Source: Tubiluchus corallicola (Eukaryota; Priapulida; Priapulimorpha; Priapulimorphida; Tubiluchidae). From it: 61,516 bases of DNA. The translations under genes were made by a program, and so were the position numbers. Where the stretch lies: NCBI GenBank assembly GCA_030141605.1, contig JAQGDQ010000368.1, forward strand, positions 170,001 to 231,516, in the 5' to 3' direction. The notes under the pieces are model-generated. The model searched no databases and was not told where the DNA came from. It was given only the letters and a program-made list of their open reading frames with translations. Numbering within the stretch: position 1 is the stretch's first letter; each line of letters starts with the position of its first letter. Positions 48,932 through 60,524 of this stretch are shown piece by piece.

Positions 48932-49198
48932 CTATTTCATGGCATTAGTCAGATGATTACAAATATCACGTTCACAGGTGCCACATGATTCAGGAGTACC
49001 TTTTATTGTGATTTCAATCAGGCCAAATCTATTGGATATTTTATTAATGACAATGTCACAAGCGTATTTGGTGCGTAACATAATGATGGTTTTACCTTGT
49101 TTATCAATAACTCTGCCAACATCACGAGCATCAATTGTTAAAACCTTTGGAATTAGCATATGACTTGAAGTAGAAGACTCACTATACTTGATAGGCAA
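48932..49198 (-). CDS. KH-domain reading frame
   Basis: The frame encodes IDARDVGRVIDKQGKTI, matching the KH signature (VGRIIGKGGxTI) with a changed GxxG loop (DKQG), then LRTKYACDIVIN and EITIKGTPESC, the order of a type I KH fold that binds single-stranded RNA. The stop lies 5 bases from the left direct repeat. Upstream on the same strand, WRKNILVTPDSTI ends at a donor-like CGCAGGTAATT, so this may be the 3' part of the same broken or spliced unit as 49336-50267. KH identity is fairly firm; what the unit is remains unknown. Confidence 0.6.
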   Translation of the reverse strand: MPIKYSESSTSSHMLIPKVLTIDARDVGRVIDKQGKTIIMLRTKYACDIVINKISNRFGLIEITIKGTPESCGTCERDICNHLTNAMK

Positions 49199-49335
49199 TG
49201 ACTCTAGAAATTACCTGCGACTATGTGTGGCAGACTTCGTAATTGCTGATGTGGTGCACTCATGCTCAAGGATAGTTGAATCAGGAGTTACAAGGATGTT
49301 TTTACGCCATTTCATTAAGGGACTTCAGCCAATGT

Positions 49336-50267
49336 TTATTTTGTAAATTGAAGGATAGGACGAGTAACAGTGTGTTGGCGTTGGCCTAATCGTCTCACAA
49401 GAACTGGTTCAGTGTCATCACATCCAATGGCAGAAAGAATCAGTTGGCATTTATAGTTATCGTATTTTATTATTTCCGATGGAACAGTTTCAGTTGACTC
49501 ACTGACAAGCTTGATAATAATGTTTTGGGATCTTCTTTTCTGTTCATTAGGCTCATTAACAAGAAGCTCAATTTTGTCTGACAACTTTACAATGTCTTGT
49601 TGTAAAGCCGAAACACAACTATTGACAATTAGAGCTTTGTCAACTTTTGTAGACAATGCAGCAAGCTCAGCTGATGAAACTTTTGCAGAAATTTCAGTCT
49701 CAAGGGACAAGAACTTGGCTTCAAAATGATTGGAAATTTCTTCAAGTTTGTCATCTAAGGATTTCTCTGCTACAACAGCTTTAATAGCTTTGGGGAAATA
49801 GTCAGGACAAAACCATGGATTTGAGGGCCCTAGTGTTTGATGAGACATTCTTCAGACATTCCAAGACATAGTTGACAGAACCATAATTCACACCGATCAC
49901 AGGCCCTAGAGTGAGTGTTTTCAGTTACAGATGTACCACAGAGCTGATAATAGGACAATTCATCATCTGGATTATTTTCCAATGAAACAAATTCTGATTC
50001 ATCACTGTCAGCAGATGGAGATATTAAAACATCATTAGACAGAAATTTAACTTATTGACTATGCAGACGAGCTATGAGTGAGTGTGGTTTTGCTGACTCA
50101 CTAGTTCTAGTCAATTTAGCAGATGAGCCAAGATTATTCTTAGAGTTCAGTGAACTACTTTGGACAGTAGACGAACTTGCAGGATTGGCTACAACATTAC
50201 TATTCTGGGTGGTTTTCTTGTTGCCGTTACTTGGCAGTTTTGTTTTGCTACTCTTTGAATTTTTCAA
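49336..50267 (-). pseudogene. LINE ORF1-like frame: Ser/Lys-rich start, PHD-like finger, coiled coil
   Basis: Minus strand, three pieces. 50267-50052 encodes a Ser/Lys-rich start; after a TAA the same frame continues through an acidic stretch to CDRCELWFCQLCLGM (about 49890), then shifts into the frame 49848-49336, which gives SNPWFCPDYF, a long coiled coil (VSSAELAALSTKVDKALIV) and RRSQNIIIKLV with VLVRRLGQRQ and RPILQF. A PHD-like finger plus coiled coil and a C-terminal RLG/RPI block is the layout of ORF1 in CR1-like non-LTR elements, where it binds RNA. The stop and the frameshift mark a dead copy. No matching ORF2 follows on this strand, and the unit is bracketed by 305-bp direct repeats, which is not a LINE feature. 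Confidence 0.6.
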
Positions 50268-50412
50268 ATTTGCTCCGATTATAGAAATAATAATGCTAAA
50301 ATCAAGCTTGCTGTATTAGCATAATAGTATAGTATAAGTTCTGTATAATCTAGTAATTAATATACAAAACAGAGCAAACATGTAAAACACCACAGATAGC
50401 TGAAACTATTCT

Positions 50413-50717
50413 AGGCTTACTCAACTACACCTACTTGTGTAGAAAAGGAAATGTTAGTCTAGTTATACAGAACTAATCTGTATTTAGTCTTTACCTGCAG
50501 GCAACCACAGGTCCTAATCTAGAGACAAGACAAGAAGCCTTGGTTAGTGGAAGTGTACCAAAACAGTTGAGACATTAAAATCTTACTAGTTCTACAGCGG
50601 TACTACCAAGAATTTAACTGACACTACAGTTAAAGACAAATCAAATGACAACTTGACATTACGCTATATCAATTCTTCGTGATAAGCAATTAGGCTCTAG
50701 TCAAAATACATGTCCAT
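50413..50717. repeat. 305-bp direct repeat, right copy (LTR-like)
   Basis: Partner of 48623-48927. On the minus strand it precedes the PHD/coiled-coil frame by about 145 bases, so relative to that frame it takes the position of a 5' LTR. Confidence 0.9.
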
Positions 50718-50933
50718 TATTACTTGAACATTAAAGGTGTTACAAAACCACAAAGCAGTTTTCAGCCATCGAAAGCAACAGGGTTTAATTGGGGAGACAT
50801 CATCACACAATAAAATGAGATATGAAGAAGCAAATAAACTACAACAGACTCAAACTGTGAGCGTGATGTTTACGAAAACAAGCGAACATGCATAAAACAG
50901 TACTGCCCTCTACTGAGAACAATAACCTGGTCA

Positions 50934-51525
50934 ATGATTTGTAGGGCAGACTATAAAAAATTAATTTATTATCATCTGTTAATGAACTCAAATGATGAAA
51001 GAATGGCAGAACGAGTTCTAAAAGTGCAAATAAATAATAACTTTAATAAATGTAGGTATTCAGAAATCAAACACATCATGAATAAATGGAATATTGATAT
51101 AAATACAGTGGATATAAATGTAATAACCAAAACTAGATGGAAAAAGTATGTAAAGAATGAAATTTATTTATTTATAGAAAGAGAGCTTAAAACTAAAATA
51201 GAAACTATGACAACATTAAGAATTTTAAAAAACAGAACTTTCCAAAGACAAATGTATGTGGAAAAATGTAGGTTAGACGAAATGAATGATATTATGTCAA
51301 TTAGACTTAATATGATAGATGTTAAAGCAAATTTCAAAAATCTGTATAAAGGGGATCTTAAATGTTCTTTATGCCAGGTAGCAGTGGATACTACTGAGCA
51401 TCTTTTTGAATGTAAAGTATGTCAACAAGTTGGGCCTATCTGTGCAAGATATAAGGGAATGGAACATAAATAAATTACTACTGACTAGGATGTATGTTAA
51501 CGAGCTGTTGAAACTAAAAATATAA
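50934..51525 (+). mobile_element. 5'-truncated LINE ORF2 end with CCHC finger
   Basis: The frame 50934-51473 encodes the region downstream of a LINE reverse transcriptase: KTRWKKYVKNEI, ERELKTKIETMTTLRILK, and a finger CSLCQVAVDTTEHLFEC typical of the C-terminal end of these polyproteins. A one-base frame change near 51425 leads to LGLSVQDIREWNIN and a stop at 51523-51525. The reverse transcriptase and endonuclease are absent, as expected for 5' truncation during insertion. Orientation is opposite to the ORF1-like unit next to it. Confidence 0.75.
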
Positions 51526-53242
51526 TTAAAGACGGGTGAACAGTAAAAGCAAATTGACGTAAAAGATATTTGGTGTGATTTGTAAAACAAGTTGATTGTG
51601 TTGTTGATCTCGCAAACAGACACTTTTTGTTGATGTCTGTTTGCTAGCCACTGGTGGTGAAGACGACCTAGCGTATCCCCGGTAATAACCCGCTATTCGG
51701 ACCAACAAGACACCGAACTACATTTGCGTCCCACCATTAGCAGATTTGCAAAAATTCTGAGCAACGGACGAAAAAGATTATTCAAAAACACCACAAGGGC
51801 AATTGATTTAATGAGAAATTTAAAACATTTTCATAATCCTGGATACATAATGATATCGAATTGAAACTTGATTGTGTCGTACAACAAAAAAATTTCAAGC
51901 TATTTATGGTAAAATTATCAAAATTTTCACGACACGAAAAAATCCACATGTGCCATGGAACACGACCGCATCACGCAGCTTGTGACAGGTTAGAAATTTA
52001 TTCTAAGTGAAAAATATTGAGCCGGCAAAAACACACTGAAAAAACTTTAAAAGCACAAGTCGTAAAACAGTTGATGAAGAATTTGTGAACTATTCTGAAT
52101 TCCATCAACGAATCTTTTTTCGAATCTTCTACAAAAATATTGTTACCCGCGGCCATCTCGTCACACTGTCTATAACTGTACTGTAGTCGTTACTCAATTC
52201 CGTATTATATAATACAACTTGTTTCAACCTCGATATTTGTCAGGACCGTGTTAATGAAAGAGCATGTCAAACACCTCTAGACAGCCCATTCAAAAACTAC
52301 GCTGAATAGCAAACACCAACAAACTCTAATTCGTCATAACACTAATTGTATTAATTTTCAAAACATCAGCAAAACAAGCAGACGGACACACCGAACTACG
52401 TCTCCCTCTCTTTTGGCAAGAACAAAAATCTTTTTCCTGCTTACAAGAGCATATCTATGGACAATGCCCGCGCTACAATATTTCAAAGTGTAAAAAGAGG
52501 TCCATATTCTTTGATATTATGTCCTCGGTACAATATACGCTAATGAATAATTTGCTAATAGACGCATTGCAAATTTTTCTCATTTGAAAGGAGACTTTTT
52601 ATTAGAAACTTAATTCTTTCTAATAATAATTAATTGTTTCTAATAATATAACTGCGGTAATTTTATAGAAAGTTCTTACCATTACTTCTTCGAAAGCATA
52701 AAATATGATAGATCTGGAACAGTATTGTTAGACAAACCACTTGACCACCAAATTGTGCCATGTGAATCTTTACGAAATTATGATGCTGTAGTATTATACA
52801 AAAACATATTCGAAAATGTTTATTAAATCAACCTTTTGCTTTACAATACAATAGAATTTACTGTTTGATGATTAACCAGCCAACTTACTTTGTAGATGTA
52901 CTTTTATTATTACTATGTTGTGTTTATACTGTTCATGTATGTAAGTTTAATCATCATCTGTTGGTTGTAATAGAGTCAATTATTTTGTCAGAGCAAGTGT
53001 TACATTAGTTTTTACATTAGTATTTTATATTCGTATATTAGCCCATCATCCTGTCATTAGCACTTTGCACTCAGCACTTGCACGGCTGAGATACCTGTAT
53101 CAGACGCAGTCTGTTTTGTAATTCCACTATTAATAAACACAGTTCAACTAAGCATATTTTTAATGCTGCTCTTATCATGCTTTTGCCATATTTCTCTGTT
53201 TGTAGATAATACTGGTTGCTTTTCACAATTTATTGGTTGCAG
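51526..53242. other. no gene recognised
   Basis: AT-rich DNA, presumably an intron of the plus-strand gene that ends at 53354. No exon could be placed. Confidence 0.4.
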
Positions 53243-53354
53243 GTTGAATGAGAATGTAAAGAAAAAAGTGGACCTTCTCTCAGCAGAGCCTTTGACGGCC
53301 ATTAAGCTTCAAGAACTAAAATCCGTATATTCCCGTATTCAACATTTTACTTAA
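53243..53354 (+). CDS. terminal exon of an unidentified plus-strand gene
   Basis: A clean acceptor (TATTGGTTGCAG) is followed by one base and 37 codons ending in TAA. The peptide is charged and helical (NENVKKKVDLLSAEPLTAI, then KLQELKSVYSRIQHFT), and a polyadenylation signal lies 36 bases after the stop. Composition and position are those of a real last exon. The preceding exon must end in phase 2; the coiled-coil exon at 46083-47711 ends in a different phase, so if they belong together another exon lies between. No family recognised. Confidence 0.55.
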
Positions 53355-53389
53355 TTTTTAAATGCATTACTATTACTAAGTTTTTTAAT

Positions 53390-53395
53390 AATAAA
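53390..53395 (+). terminator. polyadenylation signal AATAAA for the exon at 53243
   Basis: AATAAA 36 bases after the stop codon, with a second AATAAA about 12 bases on. Confidence 0.55.
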
Positions 53396-54059
53396 CCATT
53401 CTGATAATAAATCTTAATGCCTGTCTGTTTCTGTATTTATATAAGTCAGTTTGGAGGAATCTAAAAAAATAAAAAAATGTTGAATTTCCTGGGACGAAAT
53501 CCAGGCTCTTCACATGAAATCTATGAATGAAATTAAAAACTTGACCTAGGGTTACAAATACTTGTAACTGTATTGTGTTAATGTAACTGTATTGCCAAGT
53601 AAAGTATTGATTATGTGATTCTCGATGGGGAGGACCCTGGTGCCTAAAATACATCATGAACACGAGCAGTTGCATAGCAATTGCTCAAAAACAGAAGAAA
53701 CTGTGGTGAGCAACTCAACAATAACTCAGTGAACAAGAATCAGGAATGAACATGCAAGGCATGTGACTAGCATGAACAAAACATTAATCAAACAATGAAC
53801 GTAGAATAAACATTACTGAATTTATTAGCAGTTTTTCAAGATATCTCGGGAACAGTTTGATGAACCGACCTTGATTAGAGCAACAAGTAGGCTAAGGGCG
53901 AGGCCTGACATCAACGGAAGTGTTACAGTCAGTCGTTCACCATATGAGATCGGGCTGTTTGTCTCAATCAATTATAATTTTTTAATAGCAAAATTAATTA
54001 ATGATGTAAGTAAGTAAGAGAGAAAAACGTAATGCCCTTTAGAGACTCAAAGATTATAA
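53396..54059. other. intergenic, nothing recognised
   Basis: No gene or repeat end recognised. Confidence 0.4.
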
Positions 54060-54198
54060 TATTTATTCAATAGCATTTGCCCTAGCGGGTCTCATCAGCT
54101 GAATAAAAGTGCTGGTAACCTGAAAGCGTTAGGTTACGACTCTTGTGTTATTCATTCAGATGATGATGCCCGCTAGAGCGAACGCTACTGAATAAATA
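54060..54198. mobile_element. fold-back element with nested hairpin
   Basis: The left arm 54060-54106 and right arm 54148-54198 are inverted copies (TATTTATTCAATAGC against GCTACTGAATAAATA; CCTAGCGGG against CCCGCTAGAG). The 41-bp centre holds a second perfect stem, GTAACCT/AGGTTAC. No coding capacity. It looks like a small MITE or fold-back repeat. Confidence 0.75.
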
Positions 54199-55710
54199 CT
54201 GTAGCGCAGGCGCTTGGGCGGCCCACTCTATACAACCTCTACCTTTATTCCAAAGTATGGCATGGTTACCAAACTAGTGTTAAATGTCACCCCTAAAGGT
54301 ACCAGTAGTTCAAATCTTAGTCTTCTAATTACTCCATCTACATTCATAACCGTAATATTACCAGTTGGTTTGACTGTGAAGTATCATATTGTTCCGTGGT
54401 TCGACCCGGTAGATAACCTCACCGCCCACCATCGGTGATGCGAGGAAGTGCTGCATAATGGCACCCAAGAAAATTGAAGACATAAACAACGAAACCAGAG
54501 CTTAGAGATGAAAAAGGACGACTGAGAAAGACAAAAAACCTAATGACAATGCTCGAAATCTGACAGGATCAACGACACTGCAGACAGGAGATGTGCAAAA
54601 CACAGATAACTGACGATGTCACGTGTTCGTTTTTTTCTACAGGAAACCAATCGCAGGTAATGTTATGAGCTTCCTAGTAGTGGAAATCAGTAAGTTGGTT
54701 TACCTGGTTAATATGAATAAGTGTGATGCACATTGACCTGTTCAACTTAATATTATACTCAGGTATAACAAACACAGTAGTACAGTGATGCAGTGCTTTT
54801 TGACTTGGCATGTTGGATCACAGTGTTCTATGTGGGACATTTACTTTTTGTTGGGATTCATAGCTGAGCATACACTTTTGCGCGAGTGACATGTGGCCGC
54901 CTGGGCTCGATACTCGCCAAAACTGGTATCATCCATAGACATCCGAATGTTTTAGTGTTTGAGGCACCTATGCCAAATCAGATACTTGGAGGAACATCCT
55001 TGATGATGAGCGAGCACTCCATGTAAAAAACACATTTTGTATTTGTAATTTTTTTTGGTTTGTTTGGCCTCCATCATGTATTTGACATTTGACTTCTATC
55101 ATGCATTTACCCATCATCGTACACATACCTGTCGTTCACTTGCTGCACTTTATTCACATCTTTCAGTCTTAAATACAGAAGCCCAGTCCTTGCATTTTCG
55201 TGTAGGTGTCACTGACATAATAGTAATCATTATCGTTACCCAAATTTTAAATTAAGTCAACGATAACACTCTAGCTACAGTATTGTTCGAAATTTAGGCA
55301 ACCTGTGTGTTGTTATTTAAAAACTGCATTTCATCCACCCCTAGGTGTTAGGACTTAAGAAGGAATTTGAACTTACTTCTGTAGTGATGATTTCGCCTGG
55401 CTAGCAACAATAATGCTTTCTCTCAGAGTCCAAAAGAATGTAGAAGATATAATTTAAACAACTAAGTGTGTTAAGCCTCTTTTAATCTTTTTGATTGCAA
55501 TAGCAAGATTATAGAATCAACAATTCCACAATATTGCTTATTCAGTGCAATAATTCAGGTGGAGTTCATTTCCTTCTTTGAGATATCCACGAATTTTACT
55601 TACTTGTACACAAACATTTAATTTCTGTAATTACATTGAAATCAGTCATAAACATAATCAGTAATTATAATTTAAATTTTTAAATAATTTGAGCAGCAAT
55701 TACTTGTTAT
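54199..55710. other. intergenic, nothing recognised
   Basis: Only short frames without recognisable similarity. Confidence 0.4.
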
Positions 55711-55920
55711 TAGGAGCGAGAATTCTTTAACAGAAAGCGAATTTGAATCGAATCGAATTTTTGACATTCTAACTCAAATCAAAGCAAATCAAGATTTCGA
55801 AACCGAATTCAGTTTTAATAATTTTCGAATAAATTTTTGAATCATAAATTAAAAGGGAACCTTGTAATTGTTTGATTTTGTTTTGTAATAAAATACTCGG
55901 ACGTTTGATGCTCATCCCTA
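55711..55920. mobile_element. hAT-type MITE, second copy, internally deleted
   Basis: Inverted relative of 36153-36488. It begins TAGGAGCGAGAATTC and ends GATGCTCATCCCTA, and shares the subterminal AGAAAGCGAATT and GAATCGAATCGAAT strings. Flanks CTTGTTAT (55703-55710) and CTAGTTAT (55921-55928) match at seven of eight bases, a decayed 8-bp target duplication. It lies about 140 bases before the NBAS start codon. Confidence 0.82.
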
Positions 55921-56062
55921 CTAGTTATACCAGAGCTACGTTATCATTTACAAACACGAAATATGTATAACTTTACCGAATTTTTGCACCCCTGGTTAGT
56001 GGTGCGAAAAACAACGGTGCGCTTTTTGTGTAGTATTTGAGGAGGTAACCGTTTTAACAAAT

Positions 56063-59000
56063 ATGTCATCGTCCATCGAAGTAGGTGGTGAAACTAAAAT
56101 TTCTGTGCTGTATGAGTTATTAATTCACTCGGAATGGACACTCGATAATAAGGATTTGGTAATTTTAAACATGGTTTATGTTAACTTTGAATGGCAGCTT
56201 GTCAACGGTGTTGACGCATTTGTTATATGTAGACGTCAAACTTGTGTCGCAGTTCAGTGTCACACAGAATTACCGTATTTTCCCGTGTATAAGAGACCCC
56301 TTCAATTTTTAGGCAAAAATTCTGGAAAAAAGTTTTTTCAGACGGACATTTTTAGAGGGTAGAGTACAACTTTTTTCAACTCAGTGCGGTACTGAAAACA
56401 AAATAAAACCAGTTAATGTGTTGTAGAAAAAGAGTACTGGTATATATTAAAGTGCGTACCTGCAAACCTGTAACAGGAAAAGAGAAAACTAAGGAGATAA
56501 TGCCTGTGTCACGATGCTTGTATTGCTTACAACCGCTTCATAGTCGAACGCGACACGCAAAACAGTTGTAGAGCACTTATTTCTTTAAAATCATTAGTGT
56601 CACAATTTATGCATCTTATTGAAAAGACTTACTCCCATGTATAAGAGACCCCCTATTTTTAAAGTGAAAATTCTGAGCAAAAAAGGGTCTCTTATACACG
56701 GGAAAATACGGTATGTGGCAGTTGAGCAAGTTATGCATGGTCAGTTGGTCGGTGACAATTAGTTCAATCATTAGATTTTTCTTGGTCTGAAATAACATAA
56801 TCGCGGATCGAAGTTCGAACATTGCCAAATACGCCAACTGAAAGTGAAAATGATCCATCTTGCAAATTGCAAGCCATTGCGGGCAAGCCAATAGTGCAGA
56901 ATATGTTCGCAGCATCAGTTCACATAATTATGTTGTTTTTAATTAAATTTACATAAGCATAATCATTCTAAGTTGGTTAACACTGTTCTTATTCGTCGTA
57001 CATAACTAAATTCACTAACATATTGACAATTGTTTATAATTAGAATTAGAGTTTATTGCTCACTCGTTTTACAGAAAGTTAATTAGTTAATGAAATACAG
57101 TAATATTAAACTAAATAGAAAAGTCCAATAAACCATGAAGATATCATTTTAGGATTGCAGTGTATAGGTGAAAAACTGTTAAATTAACATAAGTTACTAT
57201 TTAAGTTAATGTAAGTAAGTAATGGTTCTCTTTTCATTGATAATGTCTTCTACATATTGTGTTCTCTATTGGCCATTATGCGATTGAACATTTTTGGATA
57301 TGTCATCAGTGTCTGACAGTTTATTGTGCACTGTAGATCCATTCTTGTCGATACCATATACGCTCATATCTTGGTTTGCCGGACCTCGTTTTTATGGATA
57401 TCAGAAGAATCGGACAAAATCTGGACCGTTAAACAGTCATGTATACTACGAACACAGTTCATTGTTTCGCAAGCTGCCCACTAGTTGGAGGGCCATCACT
57501 TTGTTTGCAGCATACATCAGTGTAACCAAGCAGCCTGTAACAATACTTGTGTAGCTTGTATGTCGAGTCAATATGAAGTCAATTATACAGAATTACTGAG
57601 TCAATTGCTGACAGTTTTTACATACTATTGCATAGTAGTGGAACATACTAGACAGTTTTCAGACAATTAGCCAATTGATTCTCCAATACCATGAGTCTAA
57701 TACACGGCATCTACTGTATAAGCGTAGTATCGGCAAATATGGGCAATCAGCAAATTTGGACCGACGTCGCCGCGCTTTTGTCCAGCAAACCAAAATATGA
57801 GTGTATTACGCTGATTCAGTATCCTATCAATGTCAGTATTCTGCAGTATGAAAATTTTTTAGTCGAAAACATTATTTGATGATTTCTTTTGCTAACTTTG
57901 CTAACTTTTTTCTTTTGTAATTCTGTTTCAATACAGAACTATAGTGAATGTAAATGTTGGAAATACGACAAATGAAAACCCAATTATTCAAGGAAATTTG
58001 CTACCCTCCTCTGGTTATTATAAAGAAAACTATGACGAACTATGGTTCCAAACATGTTTATTTTAAAATGAACCTTAAAACATTTTGGTCGAGAATTAAT
58101 TTTTTTTGCCTCAGGTAAAACAATCAGTTGGTCTAGCAGCTTCGTCGACACCTTCCACTTGGTCTGTTATTCATCGACTCGGCTCCCCCTTGAGGTAAGT
58201 CACAACACAACTTTGCATTCATGTGGCAGTTTTCTTAATCTTAAAATATGGCTTTGTGTTGTTAGTCACAAAAAATCTTTTTATACACAAGTATCTAATA
58301 ACTCACTATAGTCAATATAATGCAATTGAAAATCAATATGGTCAATATAATTGCAACTGAAAATTAATTGATAACAAACTTGTTGGTTTGGTGCAACAGT
58401 CTTGTCATGCCCAAGTGTTAAAATTGACACCCTCAGAGTCATTCTTGCTTATTATGCACTTAGAGTTACCAGATTAACTGGTTACCAGATAATGGATTGC
58501 TTTATTTTGAAGCTCTTTTTAAGCAAAAATTATTGGCTTTTGTTAAGCTTCTTTAATTTTTTTAAATATAAACTAATAAAATATGAATATGATGTACGAT
58601 AGTTAATAATTACATTTAAAAACTGCAAAATGTGTTTTGCAGGCATTTTCTTACATTTAGGATCTATGACTGACAGTTAAAATGTACCTAATGGAAATAA
58701 GACTCGTTACCTGATGTTAATTTATCTACTTGGACAATAACCATAGTGTTATGTCATTGCGAATTTTAATAATAGCATGTCTTAAATCTTAATGGTTTAT
58801 ATTCAATATGGTTACAGAAGCTGTACTCTTACACAGCTTACCCCAATGACGTCTTATAATTATAATTCTTAAGTGCTTTACAAATGCAATGTTAGAAGCA
58901 GCGGTTTTAGTTTTAGGATCTGGTTCGGGAATGTGGGATCCCTAGTTTTTAATATATATACTACATATTACTATGTATACTATTAATATACTATATATAA

Positions 59001-60524
59001 TATATTATATATACACACCCTGTATATATAAATGACTTAACATGCTATAACCTTTTCATTGCATTTCATCACCTCATCGGTTTTTTAATTTTTTTAAATA
59101 ATTTTTAGCTTTTTTCTTCTATTCTACTTACATTACTTACTTACACCCTAATTTTACCCTCATGCCATCTCTTTTTATTTTGCATCTCTTTTATCCTGCC
59201 TCTAACACATAAGAACACACCATGCTTTGCAGCTGGGCTTTCCAAGTCTCAGTTTTTAGCTCAGCTGCAAGCAGTTACATCATTTGTTCACTAATAATTG
59301 ACTGCTTACTTGACAAGTAATTGTAGTAATTTTTGTTTTCTGTTTGTATAATTGTATGTAGTATATCTTATTATGTAATTGTAACGATGTTTTGTCTAAT
59401 AAACAAAAATAAAAAAATAAAATAAGCTTGTTGTTGTGGTTGTTGATGGTGGATGCCACATTTTTCTTTAAAAGCTTTACCTTTGTGCTCAGGTCATAAT
59501 GGAGACTAATATTTCACTTCCCCAGTACGGCTCTCGAATACAATAATACGCACTATAAATTCATCAGTCCTAATCTTTCTAATGGATCTGACCATTTAGG
59601 TCACCTGTTACCGTTGTCATGGAATCTGTTTCTTCGTAAAAATTCACATTCCTATTTTTTGTCTCATAGTGAGTAAATGAGAAAGTTTTGAGGCTTACTT
59701 AATGCTGGGAATTTTATTTATAAAGCGGAAAGTCATACCAAAAGTACCGGATATGTATAACATGTGACGCTAGGTGTATTATTTCTGATTACGTAATTTT
59801 TTGCAGGTCAGTGATAGGGCTGAGTTTGCCAACTGGACTTGTTTCTCTCATTAATAATCAGCTTTCTTGGAAGTTTACAGTGTCGAACAAACGAAGGCTT
59901 ATTGCAGTATTGCAGGAAAGTTCTATTGAAATACGCACTGCTAAGGATGATTACACTAATCCGCTCGCTAAATGGCACGGTAAACGATAGAAAACTGTGA
60001 TTGTTTAGAAAAAATTTATTCAGGCAAAGGGTTTCATAGAACATGTGTTTGCAAATTTGACAAACACACTATAACCGTAAACCATTAAACCATAATATTT
60101 TTATCCTAGCTGCAAATCCTTATAATGTCATACATAGTTTAAAAATGGGATTCAAGTTACACTTTTTAATCATTTGGTACGGATTCAGATGAGAGTAAGC
60201 ACTTCGGGGAGCTACTTTGTGCTTCCAAATCAGTGTCACTTTCACTTTGGTCAGGGCTTACTTGCCACATCCCATAATTACAACTGTTCGTTTGTTATGA
60301 CTATTAATTTATTTTGACCAGTTTGTAATATTTAGTGTTACTTTCTGCTTCACCTATGCATTTCAATGGAAAGAGTTGTTCTTTTTGCAGTTGCAAGAGA
60401 TTTACACCCTCAATGGAGGCAGTTAATGTGGAGTCCCGATGGCTCGCTCTTAGCTTATGCTGAGAGCACAGGCATTGTCCATGTTTATGATTTATCTGGA
60501 ACAGAATTGTTCAATGTTAATGAG
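56063..60524 (+). CDS. NBAS: NBAS subunit of NRZ tethering complex (5' part; gene continues past the window)
   Basis: Exons 56063-56158, 58115-58194, 59807-59979 and 60391-60524, with canonical splice sites and phases 0, 2, 1 and 0, give 161 codons. Exon 1 carries VLYELLIHSEW, matching the ILYDLLVNTEW start of vertebrate NBAS. Exon 3 gives LPTGLVSLINNQLSW, IAVLQESSIEIRTAKDDY. Exon 4 gives PQWRQLMWSPDGSLLAYAES, GIVHVYDLSGTELF, the first blades of the N-terminal WD40-like propeller. Exon 2 is poorly conserved but fits by phase. NBAS works with RINT1 and ZW10 in Golgi-to-ER retrograde vesicle tethering at the ER and has been linked to nonsense-mediated decay. Vertebrate NBAS exceeds 2,300 residues, so more than 90% lies beyond 61516. 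No further exon was found in the last kilobase. Confidence 0.93.
56271..56713. mobile_element. MITE with perfect 27-bp inverted ends and TA target duplication, in NBAS intron 1
   Basis: The left end 56273-56299 (starting CCGTATTTTCCCGTGTATAA) is the exact reverse complement of the right end 56685-56711, and TA flanks both sides. Near the right end a second, inverted copy of the terminal motif (ATGTATAAGAGACCCC at 56638-56653) faces the terminus, making a subterminal hairpin. TA duplications fit the Tc1/mariner/pogo class. The element is 439 bp and non-coding. Confidence 0.92.
56714..58114. other. NBAS intron 1 remainder, nothing recognised
   Basis: Short frames around 57294-57879 match no known family and break quickly. 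Confidence 0.4.
58195..59806. other. NBAS intron 2, nothing but AT-rich tracts
   Basis: TA-rich stretch near 58950-59020. TCTAATAAACAAAAATAAAA near 59396 resembles a retroelement tail. Confidence 0.4.
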
